A stretch of DNA of 64,000 nt from JBFHFS01 sp041583495 (lineage in GTDB: Bacteria; Bacteroidota; Bacteroidia; Bacteroidales; Marinilabiliaceae), in contig JBFHFS010000001.1 of the NCBI GenBank assembly GCA_041583495.1, positions 62,001 through 126,000 of the forward strand, given 5' to 3'. A program made the translations under genes and the position numbers. Positions 26,758 through 36,848 of the stretch are shown piece by piece. The notes under the pieces were generated by a model. The model had not been told where the DNA came from. It made no database searches and was given only the letters and a program-made list of their open reading frames with translations. The number at the start of each line of letters is the position of its first letter. Position 1 is the first letter of the stretch.

Positions 26758-27573
26758 TTATTGTGCATCCTCCTGTACCTCTTTTTCTTTGTCTGCCAGG
26801 TTCATTCCTATTTTTTCAAGGCGTTCTTCCAGATCCGCAAGAGAGATATTGTAATCTGCTTTTCCTCTTTGGAAAAAAGAAATTTGTCCACGCTCTTCGG
26901 AAACGATTATGGCTACCGCATCAGTGGCTTCGGTAATGCCCATTCCCGCGCGGTGCCGCAAGCCATAGCGCTTGGGCATCTCCATATTTTGAGAAACCGG
27001 CAGGATACACCCGGCGGCTTTAATCTTATTGCGGTTAATGATAACTGCCCCATCGTGCAAGGGGCTGTTTTTGAAAAAGATAGATTCAAGCAACTGCCTG
27101 GAGATTACCGCATTAAGAAGCTCCCCGGTATGCACAAAATCGAGAAGCTCAGAATTTTTTGTGATCACAATAAGGGCGCCGGTGCGCGTCCGGGCAAAGC
27201 CCTCGCAAGCCTTTACCACCGGTTTGATATAGATACTCATCATCGCCGGTGACTTACTCTCAAACATACGCTCAAAAGAGAATTTATTGTGCAGGTTATA
27301 TCGGCTGCCCAGTAACAATAAAAAACGCCTTATCTCCTGCTGAAACACAATGATAATGGCCAAAACACCCACATTTACGAAGTTATCGAGAATGGTCGAC
27401 GACAACTCCATATTGAGGGCTTTTATCATAAGCCAGAACAAAACAAAAGCGAAAAGACCAATAAAAATATTCAGAGCAACCGTTCCCTTTATCAACATAT
27501 ACAGTCGATACATGAGATAGGCCACTAAAAAAATATCCACCAGATCGATGAACCGGATCTCCAAAAATGTCAT
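26758..27573 (-). CDS. cdaA: Diadenylate cyclase CdaA
   Basis: It makes cyclic di-AMP from two ATP. Three hydrophobic N-terminal segments (about residues 10-85) anchor a C-terminal DAC domain. The catalytic motifs are visible: NSPLHDGAVII (DGA) and YGLRHRAGMGITE (RHR). At 271 residues it is the normal CdaA form. It lies 10 bp downstream of folP on the same strand. The gene for its regulator CdaR or for glmM is not adjacent here, unlike in Firmicutes. Confidence 0.93.
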   Translation of the reverse strand: MTFLEIRFIDLVDIFLVAYLMYRLYMLIKGTVALNIFIGLFAFVLFWLMIKALNMELSSTILDNFVNVGVLAIIIVFQQEIRRFLLLLGSRYNLHNKFSFERMFESKSPAMMSIYIKPVVKACEGFARTRTGALIVITKNSELLDFVHTGELLNAVISRQLLESIFFKNSPLHDGAVIINRNKIKAAGCILPVSQNMEMPKRYGLRHRAGMGITEATDAVAIIVSEERGQISFFQRGKADYNISLADLEERLEKIGMNLADKEKEVQEDAQ

Positions 27574-27583
27574 AGTATATTGA

Positions 27584-28462
27584 TTATAATACCGAGTTGA
27601 GCGTCTCTACTAAGTTAACACATTCTACCGCTTCTTTCACATCATGAACCCTTAAAATATTGGCCCCTTTGGTTAAAGCCACCGTGTTGAGCACCGTAGT
27701 CCCGTTCAGGGCCGAACCGGGGTCACCTCCCAGGCACCTGTAAATCATCGATTTCCGGGAAACCCCAACCAGCAAGGGCAGTTCAAACAACTTAAACTGT
27801 TCCAGGTTTTTCAACAGCTGAAAATTGTGCTCCAGGCTCTTCCCAAAACCAAACCCCGGATCCACAATAATATCATTAGCTCCTGCCTCTCTCAAGCGAC
27901 GGGTTTTATCCGCCAGATTACCCAATACCTCTCCAGTGACGTCCCGGTAAACAGGATTGTTCTGCATAGTAGAAGGGGTTCCTTTCATATGCATCAGCAC
28001 ATAGGGCACTTGCAGCCCGGCCACCGTTTCGAACATCGCGGCATCCAAATCGCCCCCCGAAATATCGTTGATTATATCGACCTTAAAATCTTCCACCGCC
28101 CGTCGGGCAATTTCACTGCGAAAAGTATCCAACGACAATACCACTTCCGGAAAGCTCTCCCGGATGGCTTCCAGTATTGGCCACAAGCGCGCCCCCTCTT
28201 CCCGGGAGGTCAGGGCAACCGCCCCCGGACGAGATGAATAACCCCCTACATCCACCATCGACCCACCTTCCTCCAGTATAGTGGCAACCCGCGTCACCAC
28301 CTCCGTTGCCCCCTCAAAACGGCTTCCTTGAAAAAAACTGTCGGGGGTGACATTCACAATCCCCATCACCAGGGGGCGCGACAAGTCAATGAGACGACCA
28401 CGGCAATTGATAAGTTTCACGGGCTGCAAAAATGAGCCCCTGGTTTCGTGTTTTTGTTCCAT
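27584..28462 (-). CDS. folP: Dihydropteroate synthase
   Basis: It condenses p-aminobenzoate with the pterin pyrophosphate in folate synthesis and is the sulfonamide target. The signature MGIVNVTPDSFFQGSRF, the pterin-binding VDVGGYSSRPGA and VLSLDTFRSEIARRAV are present, with IIVDPGFGFGKS and LVGVSRKSMIYR later. The 292 residues fit the family. The first about 20 residues are extra and the true start may be slightly downstream. It is transcribed together with cdaA. Confidence 0.94.
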   Translation of the reverse strand: MEQKHETRGSFLQPVKLINCRGRLIDLSRPLVMGIVNVTPDSFFQGSRFEGATEVVTRVATILEEGGSMVDVGGYSSRPGAVALTSREEGARLWPILEAIRESFPEVVLSLDTFRSEIARRAVEDFKVDIINDISGGDLDAAMFETVAGLQVPYVLMHMKGTPSTMQNNPVYRDVTGEVLGNLADKTRRLREAGANDIIVDPGFGFGKSLEHNFQLLKNLEQFKLFELPLLVGVSRKSMIYRCLGGDPGSALNGTTVLNTVALTKGANILRVHDVKEAVECVNLVETLNSVL

Positions 28463-28615
28463 TCTACCACCTATTCCTCATATTACATAACAAATGAAAG
28501 CAAAATATCACATTATTCAAACAGCCAAAGGCACCCGGTTTACCCCCCCGATGAAGAGAAATGAGCGAATAGGCCCTTTTGTTCCGAAGGATTTTGTAAT
28601 TTTACGACTTAAAAT

Positions 28616-29209
28616 ATGGATATGCCCAAAAATACCGACCAACAGTTTGAGCACGTTGTTGATCTGTGCCGTGATATCTTTGAGAAAAAGATGAAAGATT
28701 ATGGAACTGCCTGGCGCATTTTGCGACCCCGTTCGATGACCGACCAGATATTTATTAAAGCCCAACGCATCCGAAGCATCGAAACCAAAGGAACCTCGAA
28801 AATCAAAGAGGATATCCAATCGGAATTCATTGGCATCGTGAATTATGCCACCATGGCCCTGATTCAACTCGAGCTCGGACCCAGCGACAAACCCTCAATG
28901 AACAATGTGGAAGCGCTGGAACTTTATAATAAGCACCTCTATTCCGCCAAAAGTTTGATGGAGGATAAAAATCACGACTACGATGAGGCGTGGCGAAGCA
29001 TGCGGATAAGTTCTTTTACCGACCTCATCCTGATGAAACTCCACCGCACCAAACAGATAGAAGACAACAGCGGGAAAACGCTGGTATCAGAGGGCATTGA
29101 TGCCAATTATATGGACATCATCAACTATGCGATTTTCGGCCTCATCAAGTTAGAGTTTCCTCAGGACGAACCCGAATACCAGGACTCAAAAAAACCCGAA
29201 GGCGCTTAG
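28616..29209 (+). CDS. DUF1599 domain protein with internal duplication
   Basis: The 197-residue protein consists of two similar halves. Residues 11-85 and 102-180 each carry a DY-x-x-AWR motif (MKDYGTAWR and HDYDEAWR), then an acidic/basic segment, then a NYA hydrophobic end (IVNYATMALIQLEL and IINYAIFGLIKLEF). This matches the DUF1599 family of Bacteroidota, whose function is not established. No signal peptide is present. It starts a plus-strand run with the DoxX-like gene and tpiA and is divergent from folP. Confidence 0.85.
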   Translation: MDMPKNTDQQFEHVVDLCRDIFEKKMKDYGTAWRILRPRSMTDQIFIKAQRIRSIETKGTSKIKEDIQSEFIGIVNYATMALIQLELGPSDKPSMNNVEALELYNKHLYSAKSLMEDKNHDYDEAWRSMRISSFTDLILMKLHRTKQIEDNSGKTLVSEGIDANYMDIINYAIFGLIKLEFPQDEPEYQDSKKPEGA

Positions 29210-29287
29210 TCTTGAGGAAAACCAATTGGCGTCCTAAGTTATTACAGCCCTTATTGTTACTTTTTCTAAAAACACTATTTTACTAAC

Positions 29288-30526
29288 ATGTTTAAAGCCA
29301 TCCGTTTTATCAGCCGAATAGTTGTGGGCCTCACCTTTGTGTTTTCTGGGTTTGTGAAGGCGGTCGACCCGGTAGGAGGCGCCATTAAATTCTCCGATTA
29401 TTTTCAGGCATTTCATATGGAGTGGCTCAATTCGCTCACTCTGCCAATGGCGATAGCCCTGGCCGCCCTTGAATTTACGCTGGGCCTCCTGCTCATCTTC
29501 AACACATTTCCCAAAACAGCCTCCCTCAGCGCTTTTATTTTCATGATATTCTTCACCCTGCTGGCACTGGTTTTGGCATTATTCAACCCGGTTTCAGACT
29601 GCGGGTGCTTTGGAGATGCCCTCATCTTAACCAATTGGCAAACTTTTTGGAAAAATATTTTCATCCTTGCATTTGCCACCGTGTTGGTGATAAACCTTCG
29701 AAAAACAGGGTCCCCGTTTAATTATTACAGTCAACTGTTATTTACGTTTGCCATCCTCCTGAACATTACGTTCATTGCCATCTACAGCCTGCGACACCTG
29801 CCCCCGATCGACTTTCGACCCTATGCCATCGGTCAACACCTGCTCTCGGGAATGAGCATCCCGGAAGGGGCAGCCGAACCAGAGTATGAAACAACATTCA
29901 TTTTGGAAAAGGACGGGGTTCAAAAGGAGTTTACGGTAGACAATTACCCCTACGAGGACTCCACCTGGGTTTTTGTGGAGAGCAAAACCAAAACGATTAC
30001 GGAGGGCTTCCACCCCCCCATTCACGACTTTGTGCTGCTGCACCCTCAATATGGAGACATTACAGAAAAACTGCTTAAACAGGAGGGCCCATTATTTTTA
30101 CTCGTCTCTCCCGACATAACCCAAATATCAAATTCCACGGCCTTAAGCATTGCCGAACTATCGGCCAGGGCCACTGAACTGGGGTTTCCGTTTTACTGTT
30201 TAACGGCCTCCCTGCCGGAGGAAACCAATGACTTTGACCGCACGAACAAAACCAATCTGAGCTATCTTCAAGGCGATGAAACCAACCTTAAAACCATTAT
30301 CCGCTCCAACCCAGGGTTGGTCCTGCTAAGCCAGGGTACCGTCGCGGGCAAATGGCATTTTCGCGATTTCCCCACTCCCGAGCAGATAAAACATCCCCTC
30401 AGCACAGCTCTATTGCAAAGTCAAAGCCAAAAGACGATATTATTGATTGGCGGGCAACTTTTTTTATGTTTGCTCCTGTCCATGATCCTTTTTAAATCAA
30501 GTAAAACCATAAATAAAAACCAATGA
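29288..30526 (+). CDS. DoxX/MauE-like membrane protein
   Basis: The 412-residue protein has four predicted helices in the first 160 residues with the DoxX-like features GLTFVFSGFVKAVDPVGG and SDCGCFGDAL. It then has a hydrophilic domain of about 230 residues and a last transmembrane segment near 385-402. The CGC motif between helices 3 and 4 is typical of the MauE/DoxX group linked to redox or disulfide chemistry. The same gene order DUF1599-DoxX-tpiA is seen in other Bacteroidota, from my knowledge of the group. It overlaps tpiA by 4 bp. Its function is unproven. Confidence 0.82.
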   Translation: MFKAIRFISRIVVGLTFVFSGFVKAVDPVGGAIKFSDYFQAFHMEWLNSLTLPMAIALAALEFTLGLLLIFNTFPKTASLSAFIFMIFFTLLALVLALFNPVSDCGCFGDALILTNWQTFWKNIFILAFATVLVINLRKTGSPFNYYSQLLFTFAILLNITFIAIYSLRHLPPIDFRPYAIGQHLLSGMSIPEGAAEPEYETTFILEKDGVQKEFTVDNYPYEDSTWVFVESKTKTITEGFHPPIHDFVLLHPQYGDITEKLLKQEGPLFLLVSPDITQISNSTALSIAELSARATELGFPFYCLTASLPEETNDFDRTNKTNLSYLQGDETNLKTIIRSNPGLVLLSQGTVAGKWHFRDFPTPEQIKHPLSTALLQSQSQKTILLIGGQLFLCLLLSMILFKSSKTINKNQ

Positions 30527-31278
30527 GACAAAAAATTGTAGCCGGAAACTGGAAAATGAATAAAAACCTCCAGGAAGGTATCGAACTGACCAAAGAGTTA
30601 AATGCTGCTTTGAAAAAGAATCAACCCAATTGCCGGGTAGTAATTGGCACGCCATTTATTCATCTGTCGGATGCTTGTAAAATCACCGATCAGGATGTAT
30701 TAGGTATCGCAGCCCAAAACTGTGCCGACCATGAGTCGGGAGCCTACACGGGGGAGATATCCGCCGGGATGGTAAAATCCACCGGAGCACGTTATGTGAT
30801 TCTGGGCCATAGCGAAAGAAGAGCCTATTACGGCGAAACTTCTGCCACCCTGAAGACCAAGACCGATCTTGCCCTCAAAAATGACCTCACCCCCATTTTC
30901 TGTATTGGTGAAGTTTTGGAAGAGCGGGAAGCCGGAAATCATTTTGAGGTCGTAGCCAGCCAGATAAAAGAATCCTTGTTTCACCTTTCGGCCGAAGATT
31001 TCGCTAAAATTGTTCTGGCATACGAACCCGTTTGGGCCATTGGCACCGGAAAGACTGCTTCCCCTGAACAAGCTCAGGAAATTCATGCTTTTATCCGTAA
31101 AACAGTGGCCGACAAATTCGGTAAGGAATTAGCCGATGGTATCTCCATCTTATACGGTGGAAGCTGTAAGCCCTCAAATGCAGCAGAATTATTTGCCAAC
31201 CCCGATGTGGATGGTGGCCTTATTGGAGGTGCTGCTCTTAAGGCAGAAGACTTCATGGGCATTGTAGCAGCCTTTTAA
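30523..31278 (+). CDS. tpiA: Triosephosphate isomerase
   Basis: It interconverts dihydroxyacetone phosphate and glyceraldehyde 3-phosphate. The N-terminal VAGNWKMNK, the catalytic His motif ILGHSERR, the catalytic Glu motif AYEPVWAIGTGKTAS and the phosphate loop YGGSCKPSN and GLIGGAAL are all present. It has 251 residues, as usual. Its start overlaps the DoxX-like gene by 4 bp, so translation is probably coupled. Confidence 0.97.
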   Translation: MRQKIVAGNWKMNKNLQEGIELTKELNAALKKNQPNCRVVIGTPFIHLSDACKITDQDVLGIAAQNCADHESGAYTGEISAGMVKSTGARYVILGHSERRAYYGETSATLKTKTDLALKNDLTPIFCIGEVLEEREAGNHFEVVASQIKESLFHLSAEDFAKIVLAYEPVWAIGTGKTASPEQAQEIHAFIRKTVADKFGKELADGISILYGGSCKPSNAAELFANPDVDGGLIGGAALKAEDFMGIVAAF

Positions 31279-31319
31279 TCAAATTCGTCCCTGAACGAAA
31301 CAATTGCATTTTTCCCTTC

Positions 31320-31350
31320 ACCCACCGGACGAAACCTTCATCCGGTGGGT
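31320..31350 (+). terminator. Hairpin between tpiA and prmA, possible terminator
   Basis: A perfect 10-bp stem (ACCCACCGGA and its complement) has an 11-nt loop. The following TAATTTATT is only weakly T-rich. It may attenuate rather than fully stop transcription into prmA. Confidence 0.5.
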
Positions 31351-31362
31351 TAATTTATTCCC

Positions 31363-32211
31363 ATGACCTATCAAAAAGTTACAATCAAGGTAAAACCGGC
31401 AGAGAACTCCGTCAATGAGATACTGATTGCCCTTCTCTCCGAAATGGATTATGCAGGCTTTTGGGAAACCGATGATGGGCTGGAGGCTTTTATCCCAACT
31501 GCGGCATATGTGCCGCTTAACGAGGACAACCTTCCCATCCTTCACGACCCGGATCACGAGTTTGAGATTTCTTCCGAACCCCTGGAAGATATAAACTGGA
31601 ACCGCGAATGGGAGAAAAACTACTTCAAACCACTCATCATAGGCGATCAATGCGTTATCCGGAGTCCTTTTCAGAAAGCACCGGCAACCTGTAAATACGA
31701 GATTCTTATTGAACCCCGCATGGCTTTTGGGACAGGAAACCACGAAACAACCAGCCTCATGCTCCAGCACCTGATGGAGAGTGAACTCGCCGGACTGAGC
31801 ATCCTCGATATGGGCTGTGGAACAGGAATATTGGGCATATTGGCAGCCATGAAAGGCGCCCTTAAGGTTATCGGTATCGACAACGACCATTGGGCGGTCG
31901 AAAATGCACGTGATAACCTGACTCTCAATCACATCACCAATATGACTGTTGAATTGGGTGACGCTCAGCTGCTTAACAACCTCGCCCCATTCGATTTAAT
32001 TGTGGCCAACATAAACCGAAATATCCTGCTGGAAGATATGGAAGCCTATAATAAGGTGTTAAAGCCTGGAGGATCCATTTTTTTAAGCGGATTCTATTCA
32101 GAAGACCTTGAAAAAATTGATATGAAAGCCACCCAACAGCACTGGAACCATCTTTTAACAAAAAAACAAAACAACTGGGTGGCAGTTTCGTATAGAAAAA
32201 AGGCAGACTGA
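31363..32211 (+). CDS. prmA: Ribosomal protein L11 methyltransferase
   Basis: It trimethylates L11. The 282 residues have an N-terminal substrate-recognition domain and a SAM-binding domain with LDMGCGTGILGILAA and the NANI-type catalytic segment IVANINRNIL. The EPRMAFGTGNHETT segment is diagnostic for PrmA. It is 21 bp upstream of the long secreted-protein gene and may be co-transcribed with it. Confidence 0.94.
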   Translation: MTYQKVTIKVKPAENSVNEILIALLSEMDYAGFWETDDGLEAFIPTAAYVPLNEDNLPILHDPDHEFEISSEPLEDINWNREWEKNYFKPLIIGDQCVIRSPFQKAPATCKYEILIEPRMAFGTGNHETTSLMLQHLMESELAGLSILDMGCGTGILGILAAMKGALKVIGIDNDHWAVENARDNLTLNHITNMTVELGDAQLLNNLAPFDLIVANINRNILLEDMEAYNKVLKPGGSIFLSGFYSEDLEKIDMKATQQHWNHLLTKKQNNWVAVSYRKKAD

Positions 32212-32232
32212 TAATTTAACATTAATCGGCTT

Positions 32233-35200
32233 ATGGATAAAGTTATACTACTCATTTGTATTTTATTATTTCCATTGGTCACCTTCCAGCTTTCAGCACA
32301 GGAAATCTCCCCTGCTTTCGATGAGCCTGCCTTTTTTGAAGAGTTGGAAGATATTTTTGACGCCTCAAAGGATGCCAAAAAAGCCAAAGAATTCCTTTCC
32401 CATTTCGAAATATTTTGGCACGATTCCAACACCTCCTCCGAATTGAAAAGCCTGGTTATTAGAACAGCCAACAAGCTATCCCAAAAAGGTGCCCGCCCTT
32501 TCCCCGATTATTATCTTTACTTAACTACCATTGAGTCGTTTGTCGCTCATAATCAATACAACCAAAGCTTCACAAACTGGCACAGGGCCATCGACGATCT
32601 GTTGGTCCAGCCGCGATACCCGCTCCGGGATTTATGTCAACTGCTCGAAACGACACTGGGTGTATTATCCGAAAATCTAATTTCAAATAAAAAAGGCATT
32701 AGCTGGTACTCCTCCGGCCCCGGGTATCGATTCGAATACCAGGATACCCTAAAGCTGATTTACGATACAACCAAACTGGTGTGTCATTCAAGAGGCGACA
32801 GCATTGTGATTTACGATGCCAACGGCACCTTCCTTCCGGAGACCGGGGTATGGCAAGGTCGAGAAGGAAAAATAAATTGGGAACAAAGTGGTTTCGACCC
32901 GGATAGGGTATACGCAGTTATGGGACCTTACACCATAAACCTTAACAACTCGTATTTTGAGGCACCAGAAGCATTGTTTTATAACCTGCATTATTTCTCA
33001 GACCCACTGAAGGGCACGGTGGAACATAAGGTGATGAGCATCCGGACGCCTGAAAACAGCACCTATCCCCGCTTTGAGTCCAGCGGCGACCTGATCAGTA
33101 TCGACAACATTCATCCAGGCATCCATTATAGGGGTGGATTTTGCCAACGAGGGGCCAAAATTCTGGGGTCGGGAACCGATCAAAATCCGGCCACCATCAC
33201 CGTTTTTAGGAACGACTCCCTCTTTATTTCCGCACGCTCTCAAACCTTTGCCCTTCGATCGCAGGAAATTTTGAGCAACAACACCGAGATAAAGATGTAC
33301 TTAGACAGCGGATTCATTTACCATCCCGGACTGATCTTCAAGTACATGACCGAAACCAATGAATTGAATCTGATACGGGATGGAGAGGGATTATCCCAAA
33401 GCCCGTTTTTTGATACTCATCACAATGTCAGCATCGACTCAGAAATCATTAAATGGAATTTAGCCACCGACTCCATGGAATTGCGAATGCTGAGAGGTGC
33501 CGCCCAAAACCACGCCTTCTTTGAATCGCTTAGTTACTACCGCGAGTCATTTTATAATTTTTTGCAAGGCATGGATGCCATTCATCCGCTGCAGGGCTTA
33601 AAAAACTGCTCTGAGGCACTCCATAGCCAATCCTTTACCACTGTGGATTATGCGCACTATTTAAATCTTCCGGAAAGCCATTTAAGACCCGAGATTCTTA
33701 AACTTTCCTTCTTCGGGTTTGTGGGTTATAACACCAATAACGACAGCATTGAAATAAGGGAACGGCTTAACGATTATCTGTTGTTTCGCAAAGGACAAAA
33801 AGATTACGATGTCATCCGGTTTAAATCACTCACCCCAGGAAGCGTAGCCAATGCGGTTTTAAATCTTAAAAATAACAACCTCTCCCTCAATGGCGTAGAA
33901 GCCATCTCCATTTGCGACCATCAAAACGTAGTTTTTTTTCCAAAGGATCAGAAGGTAACCCTCACTTACAACCGTGACTTTAAATTCGATGGGGAGATTA
34001 AGGCCGGAATGGTCGACCTCTTCGGCAACGGATTCTATTTCTCATACAATAACTTTCGAATTGATATGGCCAGGATCGACTCGATGCGCATGAGAGTGAT
34101 GACGGGCGAAATGGATTATTCCGGACAACCCGTTCTTAAAACCATAAAAAACACCATTGCCGACCTGTCGGGTTCCCTGCAAATTGATACCGCGAACAAT
34201 AAATCCGGGAAAAAAGAGTATCCTCAATACCCCATCCTGGTCAGCAACAGAAATTCATTCATCTATTACAACCGGGCGGAGGTCCAGGAAGGGGCCTACA
34301 AGAGTGATGCCTTCTATTTCGAAGCCACCCCCTTTGAGATGGACAGCATCAGCCACCTAAATGAATCCAACATCGCCTTTGAGGGAACCCTTGTTTCCAA
34401 CATCCTCCCCGATCTGACAGATCAGTTAATTGTCCGTGAGGATTATTCACTGGGTTTTGAAAAACAAAGCCCCCCCGAAGGATATCCACTCTACGACAAT
34501 AAGGCGCGGTTTACCAATATCATCGACTTAAGCAACCATGGTCTTCAAGGAAAGGGAACTCTGGAATACCTCACCTCAAAGAGCCAGTCCCAGTCCTTTA
34601 CTTTTCTTCCCAATGAAACCAGGGGGCAAGCCCATCAATTTGATATTGAACCCCAAACAACCGGCACTGAGTACCCCGATGTTCAGGGGAAATACATTCA
34701 GGTTAGCTACCGGCCACAGGCTGAAGAACTTCAGGCCAGGAGTCAGGAAGAACCCTTTTCCCTTTATAACCGGGAGAGCAAACTGGAAGGAGCCCTTTAT
34801 CTGACCCCTACGCTCCTAAAGGCCAAAGGACAGCTCAACATGCCCAACGCGAACCTTCTGTCATCTAAAATGGAGCTCTTTAATCACGCCCTTATGGCCG
34901 ATAGCTCCGATTTTAATCTCGTAGGCCAGGACATGGCCAAAGGAATGTCGTTTAAAACCACTAACCTGATTTCACAAATTGATTTCCAGGAACGGCAGGG
35001 GCGTTTTTCCTCTCATGGTCAGGGCAGCAAGGTAGAATTCACCGAAAACCAATACCTGTCGTTCATCAACGAATTCTCCTGGAATATGGATAAGAACGAC
35101 ATCTATATGGGGGCCAGGGGATCCAGGGGAAACCGGTTTGTTTCCACCAACCCCCGACAGGATTCACTGGAATTCTATGCCCCTCTGGCACGTTATGATG

Positions 35201-36720
35201 CGGAAACTAAAGTCATTGAAGCCAGCGAAGTAAAAAACATTCAGGTGGCCGATGCCAACATTTTACTCAGCAACGGGATCGTAAAAATACAATCGCATGC
35301 TCAGATGGTTCCTCTGGATTCTGCTGTTATTGAACTTCGGGATTCTACACACACCTTCCACAATGCGATGGTTACCATTACCGGAAAAAATCAATACGAT
35401 GCCTTCGGTGAATATGAATTTATTAATGAAAACCAACAAAAAGAGACCATCGACTTCCACAAGATCGGGGTAAATAAGGCGGGAGTCACATCCGCAAAAG
35501 GAACCATCAGCGAAAAACAACAATTCATATTCAACGACCATTTTACCTATAAAGGCGACGTTGCCTTCACAGCCGGCGATAGCCTGCTCACATTTTCGGG
35601 AACGACCCAAATGCTGTATTCAAACGAAAGAAAGGGGCCGCAGGCCTTTATACGGTTCGAGGGTCAGGTGGATCCCTTCCAGGTGAGGATTCCCATTATC
35701 AAAGAAACCCAAAACGAAGCCTACGAGAATCTCTACCACGACATTTTTCTCACCCAGGATTCATCGCACATTTACAGTGCATTTCTCGAAGGTCGTAAAG
35801 ACTACAACGATGTGCCCATCATTTCGGCAAATGGCTATTTAACCTACAATACGGCTCTCCATACTTTCGATCTGGCCGATTCCGGCAAACTGGCCAACCC
35901 AACCTCTCCGGGGCCTCTTTTAAGATACCACGAAAAAGATTGTTATGTAAGTGGGGAAGGCCCTCTGGATCTGGGAATAACGCTGGATCCTATAATGCTG
36001 AAAACGGTGGGAACCATAAAACATTTTCGAGATGAAGATCGGATTGCCATTTCGGCCCTGTTCGGCGCCGACTTTTTCCTGGATCCCAAAAGCACCCAGA
36101 TGATGGCCGATGCGATTCGGGAATCCGGAGCCCCTGAAGCCAACCCGGACACCACCGTTTTAAGCAACCGGCTAAGAGAATGTACCAGCCCTGACATGGC
36201 CTCCAGAATTTTAAAAAGCCTGAATTCCAATGCCGAAACCATCGACGAACTACCCCCCGAAAACCAACACACCCTTTGTTTTACCGACCTTGAAATCGGC
36301 TGGGATACCCCTTCCAAATCCTACATGACTGAGGGATCCGCTCAACTGGGCTGGATAAAAAACAACCTCATCACCCGGCAGGTTGATGTTAAAATGAAGA
36401 TTACCCGTAGCCGCGCCGGCAATACCTTTGAGCTTTATCTGGAAGCCGACCCCTCCACCTGGTTCTTCTTTAGCTATGAAAATGGAAAGATGCAGACACG
36501 GTCATCACTCGATGCCTATAACACACATGTTCAAGGGCTGGAAACCGATCAGCGGAAAGAAAAGTCTAAGTTCTATGAAAAATCATATGTCTTTATACTT
36601 TCACCCGAGAGTCGCATGACCCGGTTTATGCAAAAATTTGAAAACCCCGAAACACCTCTCCCCCAAGAGGAAGAGCTACCCGAAGGTCAGGATGCCAATG
36701 AAACACAGGAAGCCAACTAA
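32233..36720 (+). CDS. Large secreted protein of unknown function (1495 aa)
   Basis: I do not recognise this protein. It has a clear signal peptide ending near residue 22 (FQLSAQ before EIS) and no lipobox, so it should reach the periplasm or outer membrane. An alpha-helical N-terminal region (to about 165) is followed by about 1250 residues that look dominated by beta-strands. Serial short segments with YDA, SGI and NG turns occur near 995-1080, a texture that could fit OstA/LptA-like or jelly-roll folds. There is no type IX sorting tail; the last 30 residues are acidic and Pro/Glu/Gln-rich. No catalytic motif stands out. It starts 21 bp after prmA, with no promoter seen. Confidence 0.85.
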   Translation: MDKVILLICILLFPLVTFQLSAQEISPAFDEPAFFEELEDIFDASKDAKKAKEFLSHFEIFWHDSNTSSELKSLVIRTANKLSQKGARPFPDYYLYLTTIESFVAHNQYNQSFTNWHRAIDDLLVQPRYPLRDLCQLLETTLGVLSENLISNKKGISWYSSGPGYRFEYQDTLKLIYDTTKLVCHSRGDSIVIYDANGTFLPETGVWQGREGKINWEQSGFDPDRVYAVMGPYTINLNNSYFEAPEALFYNLHYFSDPLKGTVEHKVMSIRTPENSTYPRFESSGDLISIDNIHPGIHYRGGFCQRGAKILGSGTDQNPATITVFRNDSLFISARSQTFALRSQEILSNNTEIKMYLDSGFIYHPGLIFKYMTETNELNLIRDGEGLSQSPFFDTHHNVSIDSEIIKWNLATDSMELRMLRGAAQNHAFFESLSYYRESFYNFLQGMDAIHPLQGLKNCSEALHSQSFTTVDYAHYLNLPESHLRPEILKLSFFGFVGYNTNNDSIEIRERLNDYLLFRKGQKDYDVIRFKSLTPGSVANAVLNLKNNNLSLNGVEAISICDHQNVVFFPKDQKVTLTYNRDFKFDGEIKAGMVDLFGNGFYFSYNNFRIDMARIDSMRMRVMTGEMDYSGQPVLKTIKNTIADLSGSLQIDTANNKSGKKEYPQYPILVSNRNSFIYYNRAEVQEGAYKSDAFYFEATPFEMDSISHLNESNIAFEGTLVSNILPDLTDQLIVREDYSLGFEKQSPPEGYPLYDNKARFTNIIDLSNHGLQGKGTLEYLTSKSQSQSFTFLPNETRGQAHQFDIEPQTTGTEYPDVQGKYIQVSYRPQAEELQARSQEEPFSLYNRESKLEGALYLTPTLLKAKGQLNMPNANLLSSKMELFNHALMADSSDFNLVGQDMAKGMSFKTTNLISQIDFQERQGRFSSHGQGSKVEFTENQYLSFINEFSWNMDKNDIYMGARGSRGNRFVSTNPRQDSLEFYAPLARYDAETKVIEASEVKNIQVADANILLSNGIVKIQSHAQMVPLDSAVIELRDSTHTFHNAMVTITGKNQYDAFGEYEFINENQQKETIDFHKIGVNKAGVTSAKGTISEKQQFIFNDHFTYKGDVAFTAGDSLLTFSGTTQMLYSNERKGPQAFIRFEGQVDPFQVRIPIIKETQNEAYENLYHDIFLTQDSSHIYSAFLEGRKDYNDVPIISANGYLTYNTALHTFDLADSGKLANPTSPGPLLRYHEKDCYVSGEGPLDLGITLDPIMLKTVGTIKHFRDEDRIAISALFGADFFLDPKSTQMMADAIRESGAPEANPDTTVLSNRLRECTSPDMASRILKSLNSNAETIDELPPENQHTLCFTDLEIGWDTPSKSYMTEGSAQLGWIKNNLITRQVDVKMKITRSRAGNTFELYLEADPSTWFFFSYENGKMQTRSSLDAYNTHVQGLETDQRKEKSKFYEKSYVFILSPESRMTRFMQKFENPETPLPQEEELPEGQDANETQEAN

Positions 36721-36848
36721 AAAAACAGATTGAATCCATCATGAGGCATTACCAATTGATGAATCCCCAATTGAATCAGCCAGATGGTCGAACATGCTGA
36801 GGCCCTGTCACCTGCCAGGTTTCCCCATCTCTACCCTGCCGAAAAACC

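Noticed and set aside
28494..28694. A 66-codon plus-strand frame overlapping the start of DUF1599
   Set aside because: It overlaps the DUF1599 start in another frame and has no supporting motif.
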